From Aplidium turbinatum (lineage: Eukaryota; Chordata; Ascidiacea; Aplousobranchia; Polyclinidae), in NCBI GenBank assembly GCA_918807975.1, contig OU964919.1, positions 14,960,001 to 15,024,000 of the forward strand: 64,000 nt of DNA. Reading direction: 5' to 3'. This document shows positions 37,801-52,800 of the stretch, piece after piece. Both the position numbers and the translations under genes were made by a program. The notes under the pieces are model-generated. The model made no database searches and was not told the origin of the DNA. It saw nothing but the letters and a program-made list of their open reading frames with translations. Position 1 is the stretch's first letter, and the number at the start of each line of letters is the position of its first letter.

Positions 37801-40800
37801 ATCAGGGAGCAAAATGTAATTAGTCGCATTATCAACTCCAAATCTCTTCGCCATTTTATATAGGTAGCACTAGTAACTAAACAGTAATTTTTGACAGATA
37901 AGCTGCAATAAACAGAGCTAACATCAATCCTTAGTTTCAGCCAAACACTTACATTCACTTGCCTAACTTCCCATTGTTGCCGATCGGCAACATCGAAAAA
38001 GAAATAATTCTAGAAAGCGCAGCACATGAAACGGAAGTGTGCTCTTCCGATTATGTACTGTACCATCACTAATCAACACGTTCTCAAACAAAATTGCCAA
38101 ATAGAGCCTGTTTATCATTCACAAATTATCACATGCAATATTGCACTTTCAGTAGTTTCAACCACCACAGTGAACACGTGTGTTTGATGAAGCAAAACAT
38201 AAATACGAAAGACCAGTCAAGCGAAACAAAAGTCTCAAAGCAGTTTAATTAAGTTCAGTTTGTGATCTAATCTTCCCAATGTTGCCGAATGACAGCAGAT
38301 AAGGGAGAAAAGCATCACAAAAGTTGATGTTGCCGTTCGGCAACGGTGGGAAGGAAAGGGTTTTAAGAAATAAATATAAGACTTTCCCATTTTTTTAGAT
38401 CAGCTATTTAATAAAAATTATACAAATTAACGTGGAAAGCAATCGGGTGGATTCACTTGGAAGTTTTCTTAATGTGCCTCACTTGAAATTGTTTTGATAA
38501 ATGTATGAGCTAATTATCCATTGCAGGTCAGTTAAAGTGTTTATTCTGCTTTGTCTATTTGAAAAACAAAGAAGTTTGGTTTTCACGCTAGAAATGCAAG
38601 TTAATTAGCTTCAAGAGTTGAAAAATAATTTGAGGTTTTGTAGAAATAGCCTATTGAAAGAGCTTTTTTAAAATTTAAATTGACGATTTCATGTGCTGAA
38701 AAACTCTAATCTAATTTTTAAACTATTGACAAAGATCGGTCATCGAAGTTCACAGGTTATGGCTCTCAATTTCTTTTTACCAGCGACCTTTTTCAAACAA
38801 ACACTTACTGTCGCTCCAGAGCACGTTCTGGTGCATCTCGGACCACATTCGCTATAGCGACTTCCAGCAATCACGTTTTGACAAGTGTCATCGTCGTAAG
38901 GCACCATAGATGTATTGAGGCACGGTGCCAGGGTGCTGATATCTTCACAAAGCTTTGCTTCTGATGGAAAGCCAGTACATTTTCCACCTTAAAGATATAT
39001 ATCAGTATCACATTTAATTATCAATTCCAGTAACTTACTGATTTTAGACTTTTAACTAAAGTTTTAACAGTATGGTAAGACAATGTTAAATTTTTAAGGA
39101 AAGACTTGTTTTCACATCTAAACAAGTCTAAAAGGTTAAAGTTTAAAAGTCTAAACGGTTAAAAGGTTGATTGTAAACCCAAAACAAGATTACGTAAACT
39201 ATTAATTTTTTTTATTGCTTACCAGTTTTGCATCAACACGGTTTTACAATATCTTGCAGTGAGTAAAACAATTTTCAATTCACTGATAAAGCACGCAGCT
39301 AATATATGAAGATAAAATGCATTCTGTGTTAAAAAAAGCGTTCATAGCTATCTTAACTAGGGTGTCCGACGTTTTTTCGTAAACAGTTGTTCGTAAAGCA
39401 ATTGTTCGTAAGCAATTGTTTGTAAAACAATTGTTCGTAACATTAATTCTTCGTAAAACAATTCTTCCTAAAGCATTTTTTCGTGCATGCAGTTAAAATT
39501 TGATGTATACGAAGAAATGCTTTACGAAGAATTGTTTTACGGATTTCATTATACGAAAAACAGTTTACGAACAATTGCTTTACGAACAATTGCTTACGAA
39601 CAATTTGCCTATAGTCCTTAACTAGTTAACTAGTATTTCTTGTACATGTAAGTTTTTTTTTTTTTCTTTTCAAGGCTTAAAAAGGGCTAAATGGATAATC
39701 GAAAACGTTTTCTCTTTTAATTTAATTTTGTATTGTTGTGATATTAAATGTTGTAGTGCTGCTAAGCATTGTTTGTATTTAATGAACTAATGGTACACTA
39801 GGCCTAAGTTTTGATTCGGTTCAATTTATTTTTATATCTGACCATAAAACGAAAAAAAATATTATAGGAAAGCAGGGACCAAGAAAAGTTAAAATGGACA
39901 AAACGTAAACGTTAAGATGGGTTAAAACCGAAAAAAAACCTTAATCTTGCAATCGAAGCAAGGGAAAAAAATCGTTAATTAAATGTAATTTGATTTCTTT
40001 ACAAAAGAAAAGCATTGTCTTGTTCTTGTGTATAATAATCGATCATACACTGCAACTATAGTATACAGTACTTCCATAGCAACGCAAGCAGTCGGCGATA
40101 TCGACAGAGTCTTTAAAAAGTGATACATCAAGATCAGAATGGGCCGGAAAAGCAATTTTAGTGAGTCGCGCAATGTTAACTTTAATAAAAAGGATTTGCA
40201 AAATAGTCTATTAGATACTTAAAAAATATCTAAACAATAAAGGCTATTTTAATGATACAAAAAGTGCTCAATGTCATGCGAAAAAACCAAGCAAAGTAAA
40301 TTACATCAAATAGGAGGCGCCTACGGAAAGCATCTGCCTATTGAGGCGAGCATTGCAAGATTTTATGAGCAAAGCCTCATGGATTTTAGTATCAAATTTG
40401 GTGAAGCAGTTACGTACAATTCTAAAAGACAAACTTTTGCAATTTTTAGTTTATTTTCATGTTATTACGTTAAATGCCGTCTGGTTGTTGGTTTTATTTG
40501 TCTATAGTTAAAAAGAATTACCTCTCTATCAAAATTGTATCATTCAACATGTCATACAATGTCATTAAAACGTTGTAATAATATTAAATTCTCATTTATT
40601 TTGGGAGACAAAATAAAATTTTGTAGTGGCGATTGCTCTTCTCGATTGCTGGCCATGCCCATTGCCCATGACAATTACCTCCTTCACAGATTCTAGTTTT
40701 AGTTCGATAAGCGGCTTCATTTGACGGTTGTCTTGGTGAACACGTGACAGAGCATTCCGACCAATGAGACCACATGCCCCATGAAGCGTAACGATCACAG

Positions 40801-43800
40801 GATGGAATGAGAGTGATGTCACAAAGAGATGTCTGGGAGGTGGAACCGGTGCAGTTGTTCGAGCTCAAAGTTAAAAAAGTTAGAAAAATGAGCAAATTAG
40901 CAAAACACAAAGCTCCTCGCTTAGTTAAAATAACAAGTGGACTAACGTTAAGCCAAATCGGATTCAAAGATTTAATTCTTGGAGAACATTCAGTCATAGA
41001 AGCTAAAGTAAACAAATTATAACTTACAGTAGTATTGCTCATAGCCGAAACATAATTAGTTTCATTAATCGTAGAAATAAAAAACTATCTAACCATGAAC
41101 CAAACTAGCTTTACAACTTTGCTAAAAATACGTGCAATACTACTATATGTTACGTCTTGGCAATGAAAGTCCAAGTCGTTTGCTTCTGTTATTTAGTGCT
41201 AAATTAAACTGGTGTTAAACACTGTGATGCTATAGCTGATTTCATATGTTTCTGATTCAAGAAAATGCACCTTCCATTAAAACTTTAAATCTACACCTTT
41301 CAGCTGACACAGTTTGTTCTTTTAACTTTAATTGAATATCTACAAACGTTTTTTGTCGTATCCAGACTTCCGCCCGGTGGTTGAAGATTTAGATTTTAAG
41401 TGGACAGGAAGGCAAGGAAGCCAGTCGTCGTGACCATCTTCAGGCGTGCATTTAAGTGTCTTGCCAAAGACACAGCCGCATGCTCTTGAGCAGTGTCGAG
41501 CCAATGTCCTTTCGAGTGCCGTAGTAGGCTACAAACGATGATTTAACTTAATAATTTTTCTAGCTGGGAGATGTTTAGCTGAAGCCGCCCTATACCTTGA
41601 ACCAACAGAATAGCAATTGCGATATCGGTGGCGCCATGTGGGAAAGTTCTTTTCGAGGCAGGTTGCGCTACATGAGCCCCATGATGACCATCCGCTCCAG
41701 CCTTTCTTTGCTTTGTTGGAGCCCTTTTCGCACAAGTTAGGATGACCTATTTAAATAACGTACACTATCAAAAAGATATAGTTTTAACAATTAAAGTAAT
41801 TTATTTAATGATCATCTCTGTCTTACCCAGCCAGCAAAGTTGCTGACTTGTTGGCTCAATATGAATAGTAAGGAACCAGAATTTTGAGCCAATTACATTT
41901 AAAGTTTCTGTATAAAATGAATGAAAGAACTAGATTAGTTTTTGAAGAGAAAACATATCAAGTTGCAGTTTCAAAATGTACCACAACACAAAGAGATTAA
42001 AATTGTCTTTCACCTGTACAATCGTTTTCATTTTGCACACATGGCAAGACATTGCAGTCTTCTTGCTGTTCTCCTCTGTGGCGACACCACGCACCAATAT
42101 ATATTTCACTGATTGTGTTGGTGCTAAAAGAGACAATAAGATTATGAAGAAGTCAATTTGGCACAAAAAGCAAACTTTGCTTTTTCAAATTTGTAGATTG
42201 TTAGTCAAATTAGCCTACTCAGTGTGATACTTTAACTTCGATGTCCTTTTAATTGACAACTGTTCGAAAGAGACTAAATTTAAACAATGCTGATACGAAA
42301 CTATACACTGGATGAAACTTAGTCAAGCAAAAAGAGCCTCATGCATGTAAGAATACTGATCTAATTTCAAGATTTATGTCTTCATTACGTTCCAACTTAG
42401 AATCGAAAAAGCATTTTTATATTCTTGAAAGGAAGTTGAAACACCATCAACTTGCAATCTACTTAAGCTAAGGTTTTTTAAAGAAGTGGAAGAGATATTA
42501 CAATTTACCGACGACGTAGGTAAAATAAGATCATACTTTAAAAAGTAATTTATGAAATGTTTCTTGTAAAGCAACAATCGTTGCACCACATTTAACTGCA
42601 AATTTGATAAACCATTATATATGAAAGGTAGCATTTTATAAACAGCGTATACGGGACATGATCATAAACCTTGACGTCACCTAAATCGTCGACGAATTCC
42701 CACGTCACATGGCTTGCTGCATGATGTCCAAGATGACCACATCACAACGTCATCAGTTTCGTCAAAGCACGACTGGCTAGGATCACAGACAGATTTTCCG
42801 TTTGAATTGATTTTTGGTGCACAAGTGGTCTTCCCCCCACTGCACGTGCAAGTAGTGCAATCACCTATGTTGAACTTGCTCCCGGGCCTGTTAAGGAGCA
42901 GTCTTTTGACATGATACCAATAATTTTCACTTGCTGTAAACGGTTTACCTGGTGAAATTTTATTCGTATGCAATGTTTTGTAAAAAAATAAATTACAGAA
43001 AGCTGGCCTACTAAGCTCATAGGCCTCCTCAGTGGAAGACCTTTTATATGAGGAATAATGGAGTGATTTTACATAATAAGTTACTGATAGGAAGTAGCTT
43101 AGCTCATCCGAGTCTTTGAAACTATTATCGTTAAAGTTTCTGAAGCAGTAAAATCGACAGATTTTTTATACCACTTAATGCAGAGAAAAAAGAAAATCAT
43201 TCTGATGCAAATCACATCCATCTAACTTACCAACGAATTTGTTTGAACCCGTAGCAGTTACACTTATCCTGCGGAACGCATTTGTCACCTTGCCAAAACA
43301 ATCCTTCGTTGCACTGGCAATACTTCTCTGTACAGTTGATGTCGCTCTTATCAATTTTGTCACAGGGTTCTGCAACTGCTATTTCAGAGCTGAGCTGAAA
43401 ACATGTTGGTCCTGCAAAGCGTGTTGTTTGGAAGTGGCGATTTCAGTGGTTTTGCCAATTGAGTAGTTTCATTAAAATAACAAAAATTATTTGAGCAGTG
43501 AGCATGCTAATAGCCTACTTTATTATTTGAACAGTAGTCTTGTTTAAAGATCTTGTGAAATGTAGGAATGGTTTTAGGCCTATACTACGAGATATGTTAT
43601 GCACAATAATCATTAATCTGCTTTGCTTTTGCGTCAATTGTTACAACATTCGAAACAATGCAATAAAGCAATAAATATATATATCACATTATACCGAAAG
43701 CAATAGAAAAGAGTCATGCAGTCGTCCAATCGCAGACAGCAAATAACCGTTTTTTTTTACATTGATTCAACTTTTACAGACGTTGAATCGTCTGCAGACG

Positions 43801-46800
43801 TCGAATCAAATTAAAAAAACGGTTGATTTGCTATCCGGGATTACCTGTTCCCATATGGGCAATGGGCATACCATTAAATGCCCTAGCAAGATACGTGCTC
43901 TTGGTGAGGGGTCGAACCTGCAATCTTTGCTACTGTAGGTACATCCACATGAAATATTAGGCATTCTAAAGTTGTTGGTAAGAATACTTTTAACTTTTTA
44001 TCGAAACCAATAATCAAAATAATCTTCAAATTTAGGAATAACGGATTGATGTTTTCGGAACATGCTAATCTTTTAACTTACCGTTACTGCAAGAAGTCTT
44101 GCACCCATATCTCAAAGATGAGCCACTCGGGCACTGTTGCCCATCACAAGGCGGAAGCAAGCATGACCTGACCTGAAACACAAATCGATGTGATTCGACA
44201 TGGCAAGGTAATTTTGGGATTAAACGTCAAGTTGTATGATTGAAATTAGCAATACTTTGTCACTTGGACCGCTGCAAACTTCAGGATTCGAAGCTTGTGA
44301 TTTTTTACAAAGGCGTCTGCATGTTTGAGTCCCACCGTCACAAGATCTGCGATTAATCAAATTGTGAACTTGTGCACCAACAAAAGTAAATATAAATTTA
44401 CTTAGTTTTTTTAGCCTACACGTTGTCAAGTTTTTTTTAGATGACCAAGCATTCCTACAATTAAATTTTCTATTCAAACTTTTGTGAAGCTTGTATTTTT
44501 AAAGTTTGGACCGAGTTAGCCGCATATTAAACTTGAATAGCCTTATGCAACAAAAAGAAAGTATTAAATTAGTTTTATAGTGTTATACGTCAACTACTAC
44601 ACATTTAAACAATTACTTTTCGGCAACATTGAACTAATGCGTCACTATAATGGCAACATGTTTCAACATACTAGTTCAAAGGAAGGGGCTAATGGGCTGC
44701 TTTCCGAATTTCTTCGTTAATGAGTTTTAAATTGACATATTTGCGTGGTTCAAACAAAAAATAAACCAATCCACCTGTCACATGTCGACCACTTTGACCA
44801 TGACGACCATATTGGTAATGTTGGACACAATTCAAGGCCACACTGAACTGATTGTTTATTGAGACCTTCGCACTGGTTTTTACTGGATTGGACAGGAGTT
44901 ACTGTAAAGTTACAAAAATGTCTTGCAGAAACCAGCAAGCGTGGCAGAATAAGACAGACATATTATAGAGAAAAACAGTTACTCTTGCAGAACTAAACTT
45001 GTCAAGTCTGTTTTTTTAAGTGGCACAAGAGATTTCGATCACAATATTAGGCTACGTACAATAGCCTGAGCAATATACATTTCACTATCACTTTCATTTA
45101 TCATTGTAAGCTACTGTATGTGGCATGACATGTATTAAAACCGGCTTGGTCTTTAATGCAGTAATCACTGCATCTGGAAGTTTTCTCAATTGGACTCATC
45201 TGGACACAGTAGTCGGGTAGTAGTCAATAGAATTTTTAGTTAGTTTATCTTGTTGTCATAACAATTGGCTGTTAGTTTTGTGTGATTACTAAACATAGAT
45301 TTATTTCAACGTTAACTATATGATATATTTATTCTAATTCTTACTGAGTTTATTTTGCTTCTTTAAGCATTCTCGAAATCTTCGTGTTGATCCTGGCAAC
45401 TTCAATGCTGAGTTTTTCCTGAATATACAGTATGTGCTACTTTACGAAAATATAAAAGTTTGTATTGTTTTTATAGAGTTTTTCACTTTTAACTTTTTTC
45501 AAGTGGATTACGCTTGAATTCATGTAAAAAAAACAGCGTTTATTTTTATTTAACATTGGCTTACATAGTATCAATTAAAGAAAACATTGCGCTTTCAATC
45601 AAGCAAATGGCAGTCACATCTCCTCTGGTTTATCATGACATGTCAATGAAAGTGCAACAAACTGATTTTACATGCCAAGTTATGTTGGTTCATGCTATAA
45701 AGCCATAAAAATTGAATTGCAAAAATACAGACCACAAAGAACTTTGGAAACTGCAATGAAAAGCAGCACTGTTTGTTCTGGTATTTAAACTGTTGATAGA
45801 GGTTTCTATATGAATTCTAATCATCTATTGAAAGTAACCTAAACGTAATCATAGTTTTATGAACATAAATTGGTTTTTAACCTGGGGAAACACAACAATC
45901 TTGAGATTTAGTTTGCCAAACTATAAAACTCCAACAAAAAGATATTTTTAAAGTCCGACTACACATTTATTCACTCCTACACCGATGTTTTAAAAATAAA
46001 GTTTATGGCTTTCTCACATATCCAAGCACGTCCGGCTGCATAGTGACCAGGGACTCCATGGTGACCACTTCCATAAATTTGTTGATTCTCCAGAGCAAAT
46101 GTTATCTGTACACACCAGCTTTCCCATCGTGCAAGTACAAGTGTTGCAATTTATGTTTTTGCTTCTTCCAGCTGGCAATTGATCTTCGGTGATCGACAGA
46201 TTCGATGAGCCACCGATCCCACATGAACATTTCTCAATTGTCACACAAGCGTTGTCCTGAAGATGAGAATTTCTTCTATGATGATAATGTTTAAGATTAA
46301 AGCTACACAGCTGCGTTTTAATGATTTATCAATATTGCAAATATTCCAGTGCTACAACAGATTAAACTTGTTCACATTGACTTGTGCTACGAACGCCGAT
46401 GGTCAGATTTCAGGTGGTGAAGTATGGAGGGAAAATCTAATGCGTTATTCAAAAGATACAGAAGTATTTAACTTAATCTGAACAAAACGTATGACAAGGT
46501 AAATGCAAAAAACACTGATGGCTTTTAAATTTTTTTAAATCTTGCACCTGTTTATGTTGTCCTTCTGGGCAACTGCACAACCAAGTGCATTTATTTGTAC
46601 ACATTTCTCTGCGAGTAGCAAAATCGTTGCAAGAAAAGGCACATTTGACACATTTGTAGCTCATGTGGTTAGGGCAAGACGAACACAATCGATCGCTTCT
46701 CGGATTCTTACAAACGCGATGTTGGTGATGGTGAGAGGGTTCGTCAAATTCTTCACAAAAGCATTCGTCAACAATTTGGTCATCAACTGCAATAAAAATA

Positions 46801-49800
46801 TTATGACTAATTCCTGGTTAAGACTTGACAATCTATTTTAATTACTTTTTTAAAGACTTTTTCGATGAATTGTTTTTATTTATTTTTGATAATTTTTCAA
46901 ATAGCAGCCTGGTATCTTTTCCAAGATTTATTTGATGAGGTTTTATTTTAGTTAAAAGTGTGGCCTATACAAAATATGCCAAAAGCAATCACATTTACTT
47001 GAACATTGTCTTTTTCTGGATTGCGTTCCAATGCCACATGACGATGAGCACTGGCTCCATGCACTCCACTTTGTCCACATAGGAGGGCATGGCCTGTATG
47101 GACACACTTTGGAACTTTGAGGAACTCCATCACAAATGACAGCGGAAGAATTGACTTTGCCAGTAAGCACTGGTGATCTATAGCGATGCCTCTTGCCTTT
47201 TATCCCACAAGTTCTAAAGTTCAATGCGTTTGACACGTTATTGATGATAATTTAATTGTTTTTGTGTGATTTTAAATTTAAGAGTCCAGTATTAATTTGT
47301 TGAAATTCACCATTATTCATAAACATTAAATAAAAATGTACTAACATTGATGACAAAATAAAATCCACACAGATTACAAAGTTGATTTGCATGAGTGATA
47401 TACCAACATTTCGGTATGTAGCCTACTTTTAACTGCTTGTATACCTTACAATAAATACCTGTCACACGGTGACCATTTTGACCACTCCGACCAGGCGCAT
47501 ACCTCCGCACAGTCAAGCGAGCATTGTATTTTCCCGTCTTCACAAGAACATTCACAGCCGTTCAATGTAAACGTAGACAACGGATTATAATTAGCATGTG
47601 CTCCTGTGCACCTACAATATAAAAAATCATAATAATGTCTTCAAAAATGATTGTCGAAGTTTCAGGTTTCAAGTTCAGGTTTCGTTATTGCGAAATTTTT
47701 TTTTTTTAAAGTTTTTGTATAGATTTTAGTTTATACAAAATGGAACCTGCATTGTTCTTTGGTGACGCATTTATCATCCTGCAGAAAATTTCCGTTTGGA
47801 CAGAAACAGCCTCCGATATTATTAATTGATTTGCACGCAGTTTTGCAATACACACTGTCACTTAAATCTTCACAAGTTTGAGCACACAACCGAAGCTTTG
47901 AACATTCTCTTTTCTTCACGTAAATTCTTCCTCCTGAACATAAACCTGAAGAAGAATTGTAAGAAGCCATTTCAAGTTGTTTGTCGGACAAATACTGTAC
48001 ATTTTGATTTTGCGAACAAGAATTTATTGTTCAAAAGCATTTATCATTGAACTTGGAAATATTTTCTCGGAATTGGGTTTCTCAATTGAAACATTTTTTA
48101 AAGTATTAATACGAGAACAAAAGTTTTAAATTTTTAACGTTAGCCTACCTGCTGTACAGGGCGATGGGTTGCATACTTTCGTTTCTAAGTGAGCGCCTGA
48201 ACACTCGCTACCGCCGTTTAGCGGTGCTGGTGAGTTACATTTTCGTCGTCTGAATTGAGATCCACCGCCGCAAGTGAGACTACATTGAGACCATTGTTGC
48301 CAGGACGACCAGCTTCCATTTTGATGGCACGATGCAATAAAGCATGTTCTACAAAAGAAACAGTTGCTTATGTAAGATTAGTTTAAATAAGTTTGGCTTG
48401 CCCTCAATCCAAATAAAGAAATTCAAACCCATTATGGCAAAGAGTCTGACACTTACGATCGCAGAAGAACTTGTGTGTCAGGTGTGACCAATTAAATCAC
48501 AAGTTAGTAAAATACAGTAAAAGAACAAACTACAACCATAAAAAGAAAATGCATTTTCAATATCAACAACGTATTTTTCAAAAAATGAAACGAAAACAAA
48601 TTCACGAAGTTTCGTTAAATATCTTCAGGCTGATAAAAGACAACCGAAATATAAAAGGATGAGAACATGATTTCTGACAAAGTCGAATTTATCTTTTTCT
48701 GATGTTTTGAGAAGAACGTATCGTATGTACCGAGATCCAGACCAAAGACATGATGTAAACACAATAGCTCACTGAAAAACTTGAAAATTGTCTTCATAAA
48801 TTGTCTCTTCCTCTGATCCTGTTTGCTTAGTTACTCCTCTGTGTCGAGTTTGTTTTCCCAAGCCACATGATTGACTGCACGTTGACCAATCAGACCATGT
48901 TGTGTAGACACACCCTCCTTTTGCGGTAGTGACATTGTAATGACGACAAAGCTCTGTATCTTCATCAGACTTGTCAGGGCAATCAAATATGTTGTTGCAC
49001 ATCTCTTTGCTGAAACATAAAAAGCAAAATTTTTTTTATGAGATTATTCAGTTCTGCAAGCATAAGGAACAAAACAACACAAAAACAATTGAAACAGTGT
49101 TGTGTGTTTTCTTAGGCCTATTGCTAAAAGTATAAAAATTATTTCTGCCTTGACCCATGTGGTCACAGCGGTAAACCATAATCTCTTCGTGGGAAAATTG
49201 TAACATAAAGTTCCTGGATCCGTTTGTCTGCATATAGTGACCGAAAAAGAAACACTCCTTGAAACGTCTATTCAATAAGTGTATTCCTGTAAAATTAGCC
49301 CGCGGCTATCGAAATCGAGATGCAACGCCTTACACCTCTAAAAAATGTCACTACGATACAGATTACTTAGATAAAAGACGGAGAATTTGTCCAGCTAGCA
49401 AGCACTAAATAAACCAGTTAAATGTGCGACCGACTTCCAACGAACAACTTCAAGAATGAATCAGAAAAATTTGTGATAACTCAAAGGCACGTCAGCAGTA
49501 GTGTGACGCAATATTTCATGTTTAAACAGGTTTCAAACCGAAACAGGTTTCAACAGGTTTGACACAAGTCTTACGAACGATGGTGCAATTTTGGCTCATG
49601 TTTTAGGAATTTCCATGACGTAATATTCAGTAGACTTGAACGGTTTTTTTATGACGTTTGATTAGGTGAACAATTGTCTGGAACACCATGAACGGAGACA
49701 ATACTATTGTAAAAAAAACGATCAAGCAAGCTTTGTAAACGCTTTGGTCACAAAAAATTCTTGACAACTTCTATAACTACTACCACACTGTATATCAACT

Positions 49801-52800
49801 ATTTTAACCTTCCAATACATTCTCCTGTTTCGGAGCATTGATACAACTGGCATGTATGTTTGGTGCCAGTCATTCCATTTGTACTTAAGTCGTTACCAGT
49901 AGAGTTGAGCTGAAAAAAATAAAACAAGCAAATGTATTTTTGTGTTGAAATTTAAGCTGCAATATTCGTTTACAATAAACGTTTTGAATTTTTAGACTGC
50001 CCTGAATCAATTTGTTTTTGGGACATAACAAATGGACTTGCAGTCTCGCTGCAAAGCATCTAAACAATTGATAATAACGTTTATACTAAAACGTCCTCAA
50101 TTCATTCACAGTGGCAACAACTTCTGTCTGTCGAGTGTGATGATGAAAAAGTCACCATCATTTCAACACATTGTATTAAAATAAGCTTACAGGATTTGAC
50201 AAATGTCTTACTTGTTGTCCAAGGTAAAGTACAAAAATATACGGAAGAAGAGCATTTCTAATAACTGTGTAAAATGTTGCTTTTCAAATGTATCGTGTTT
50301 TACTCTTTGGTTTCCTAAATTTATTTTAATGGTTTTTGGACAAAGTAATAGGCCTATTTATATTAAAAGTTTCACTTGCTTGATCATTTACATCATCCAC
50401 CGATGGTACAGTTTGGTTTGGGCTGTAACTGATTATGTTCTCTCCAATTGATGAAAGCCCTGAAGAAGTAAGATTAACAGCCGGACCTGAAAAAAAGAAA
50501 AAAACACCAATTCAACTTTTGTTACTTTATTCTAAGCTGTTAGTTACACAACACAAATTGTACCCCATCGCTTGACATTGTTACGATAAAGTATCTTTTT
50601 AATGACGCTACACAGCTACAAACAGTAGCGTTAGCAAGAGGTTCCAGAGAGTGTTTTGAACTCGGGTCGGGATGATTTTAGGGGCCCATAAACTTTCCAA
50701 GAGATCCGAAAAGAAGAATCCACCACGTATCCTTTGGATATAGTCCATGTTTGCTTGGAAGTGCCTTGATTTAGGGCCCATGGATCTCATTGGTAGGCTA
50801 CCGGGTTCAAATTATCCTCTCAACAGCCTTGGATACAAATACGAGATGCGTCAGTGGATTTGTTGAAAGCTCAGTTGAGAAAGCTTTAAGCGAAACATAT
50901 TTTTGTAAGCTACGACGTGTGAACATAGCCTACCTGATTGCAAATTTGATGGTTGACAAAAACAACAAGACGTTTTGTCGCTAGGCTCAATTAGGGTCCC
51001 ATGGTCACCACAGTTAACAGCAGATAAGTCACAGTGTCTACAAAATTATAAAAAAAATTGTTTTAGAGTTTGATAATGAAAACACACTGATTAAAGTTGG
51101 TTTTGTTTCCACTAAATTTAAATATAAAGATTTTAAACGAATAACAACTAGGCCTATTACGTGTATATCCTCAACATCATTAAAACGGAGAAAATAAGGT
51201 ATTGCGATTTTACTTTTATTAGTTGAGTAAGTCTTATGATAATAAATATTTTTTGAGATTGTGAGAGTCTTTAGCCTCGGCCTTAGGAAGATTTTTTGGA
51301 AAATGAATGAAGAGCAGTCTATGAAATGCATTGCTCAGGCATAAGCCCGGTGAGTAGAACTAACGGCTTGATTTTTCCGTTTCTTAGTTTATAGAATTTG
51401 AGAAAAGTTGATCATGAAAAGTTTAGCCAATGCGTCACAGTGTAAAAGTTAAAAATGTCGATATTTTACAAAGTTGCACCAAATCATGATGTATCAAATG
51501 ACTTCAATTGGCCGGTGTGCTGTTACAAAATCAGTTAGTTTAGTGAATTGCTTTTTGCTCAATGGCATGCTTTGACCATGAAGCGACTGTGCACATAACT
51601 GAGATATAGGCTGCAGAAATTTTTTAAATGTAACTTCAGTATTTTTGTAGTTATGTCTTCAATAGACTATTTAGCAAACTGAAAGCAGTGTCGTTATGGA
51701 GTAGTTGAAAACATTTCACCTATGTGATGATACTTTTGTGTTGGAGATGCTTACTTTTGGCAGATAACTGTGTTATTTGCTCGGCACGTACAGACATGGC
51801 AAGGCTTCTGCTTCCATTGCTCGCCAACTTTTTTTGATGATGCTTTTTCTCCACTTTCAGCGACGTCGCACGTTATGCACGGTGCAGTGGGACAGCGACG
51901 TGATTTTCTATAAATTCCTTTGCAGCGTTTGCTGGATCCATATCTGTGCAATGTAAGCAATTGAGTAAAAGGTCTGATATTAGACCACAGTGCAAGCAAC
52001 AACACTTTTCCAGTGAGTAAAAAGTTTTAAATTGTGATCTTAGGCGACTGGGCAAACCTACATTAGCTATCAATGTTTCAAAGTCTCAGAAACTATATGA
52101 TACTTTCTTCAATGTGACCATAACTATTTCACTTATACTACTTTTAGTCCCTAGGCCTCTATAGGCCTCTTTAGCAAGTTTTTGTGAATGCGTTAGTACT
52201 AAAAACTGTAGGAATACCCTGTTGGCATTATAGGAGATCTAAACGACCACTGGATGCCATTTACTCCACATGGTCCGAAGCAAGGACCCCATTCCGACCA
52301 CGTGGTCCATCCACACAACTTGGAGGAGTCACAAAGTGTGTCCTCGATACAGCCCTTCCATCTTCCTCCGAAAGAGCACTGACATCTTTCGCAGGATTCT
52401 TTTCTTGTAACTTCTTCACCTCTGTTGTACATCTGGAGTTTCAAGATGGAAATTGTAAGATCACCCGTTGAATAGCCAATAGACAATGAAATTTATCTCA
52501 CGGGTATCACAAAATATTTGAAGTTTATCTTTTAAACACTAAAAAATTTTTACACTGCAAAGTTTTTAACCAAATGTAAATTCTTTGAAACGATTAAAGG
52601 GTCTTTTTGTCCAACATACCTTTCCTTTGTAGAAGCAGGGACAGTCATTGATTGGCAAGCAATGATTACTTGTTTCATTTATTGTGACTAAACCATCCGG
52701 ACAATGACAACCCGATTTGCAACCGCTTGATGATGGCACACACAAAGCATCACCTCCAATTACAACATCACGGCAAGTTAAGGGACACTCCTTGACATCA

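Noticed and set aside
39361-39616. CRISPR-like regular TTCGTAAAACAATTG words
   Set aside because: Eukaryotic context, no unique spacers, and the words form a foldback transposon with a target duplication.
40807-41022. Plus-strand frame opposite exon 34 and its intron
   Set aside because: Shadow of the minus-strand TSP1 exon; no motif of its own.
49048-49275. Minus-strand open frame with an acceptor, between exons 19 and 20
   Set aside because: Joining exon 19 directly to exon 20 completes an LDLa repeat with the right phase. This frame has no cysteine pattern of the gene and no donor that would keep phase.
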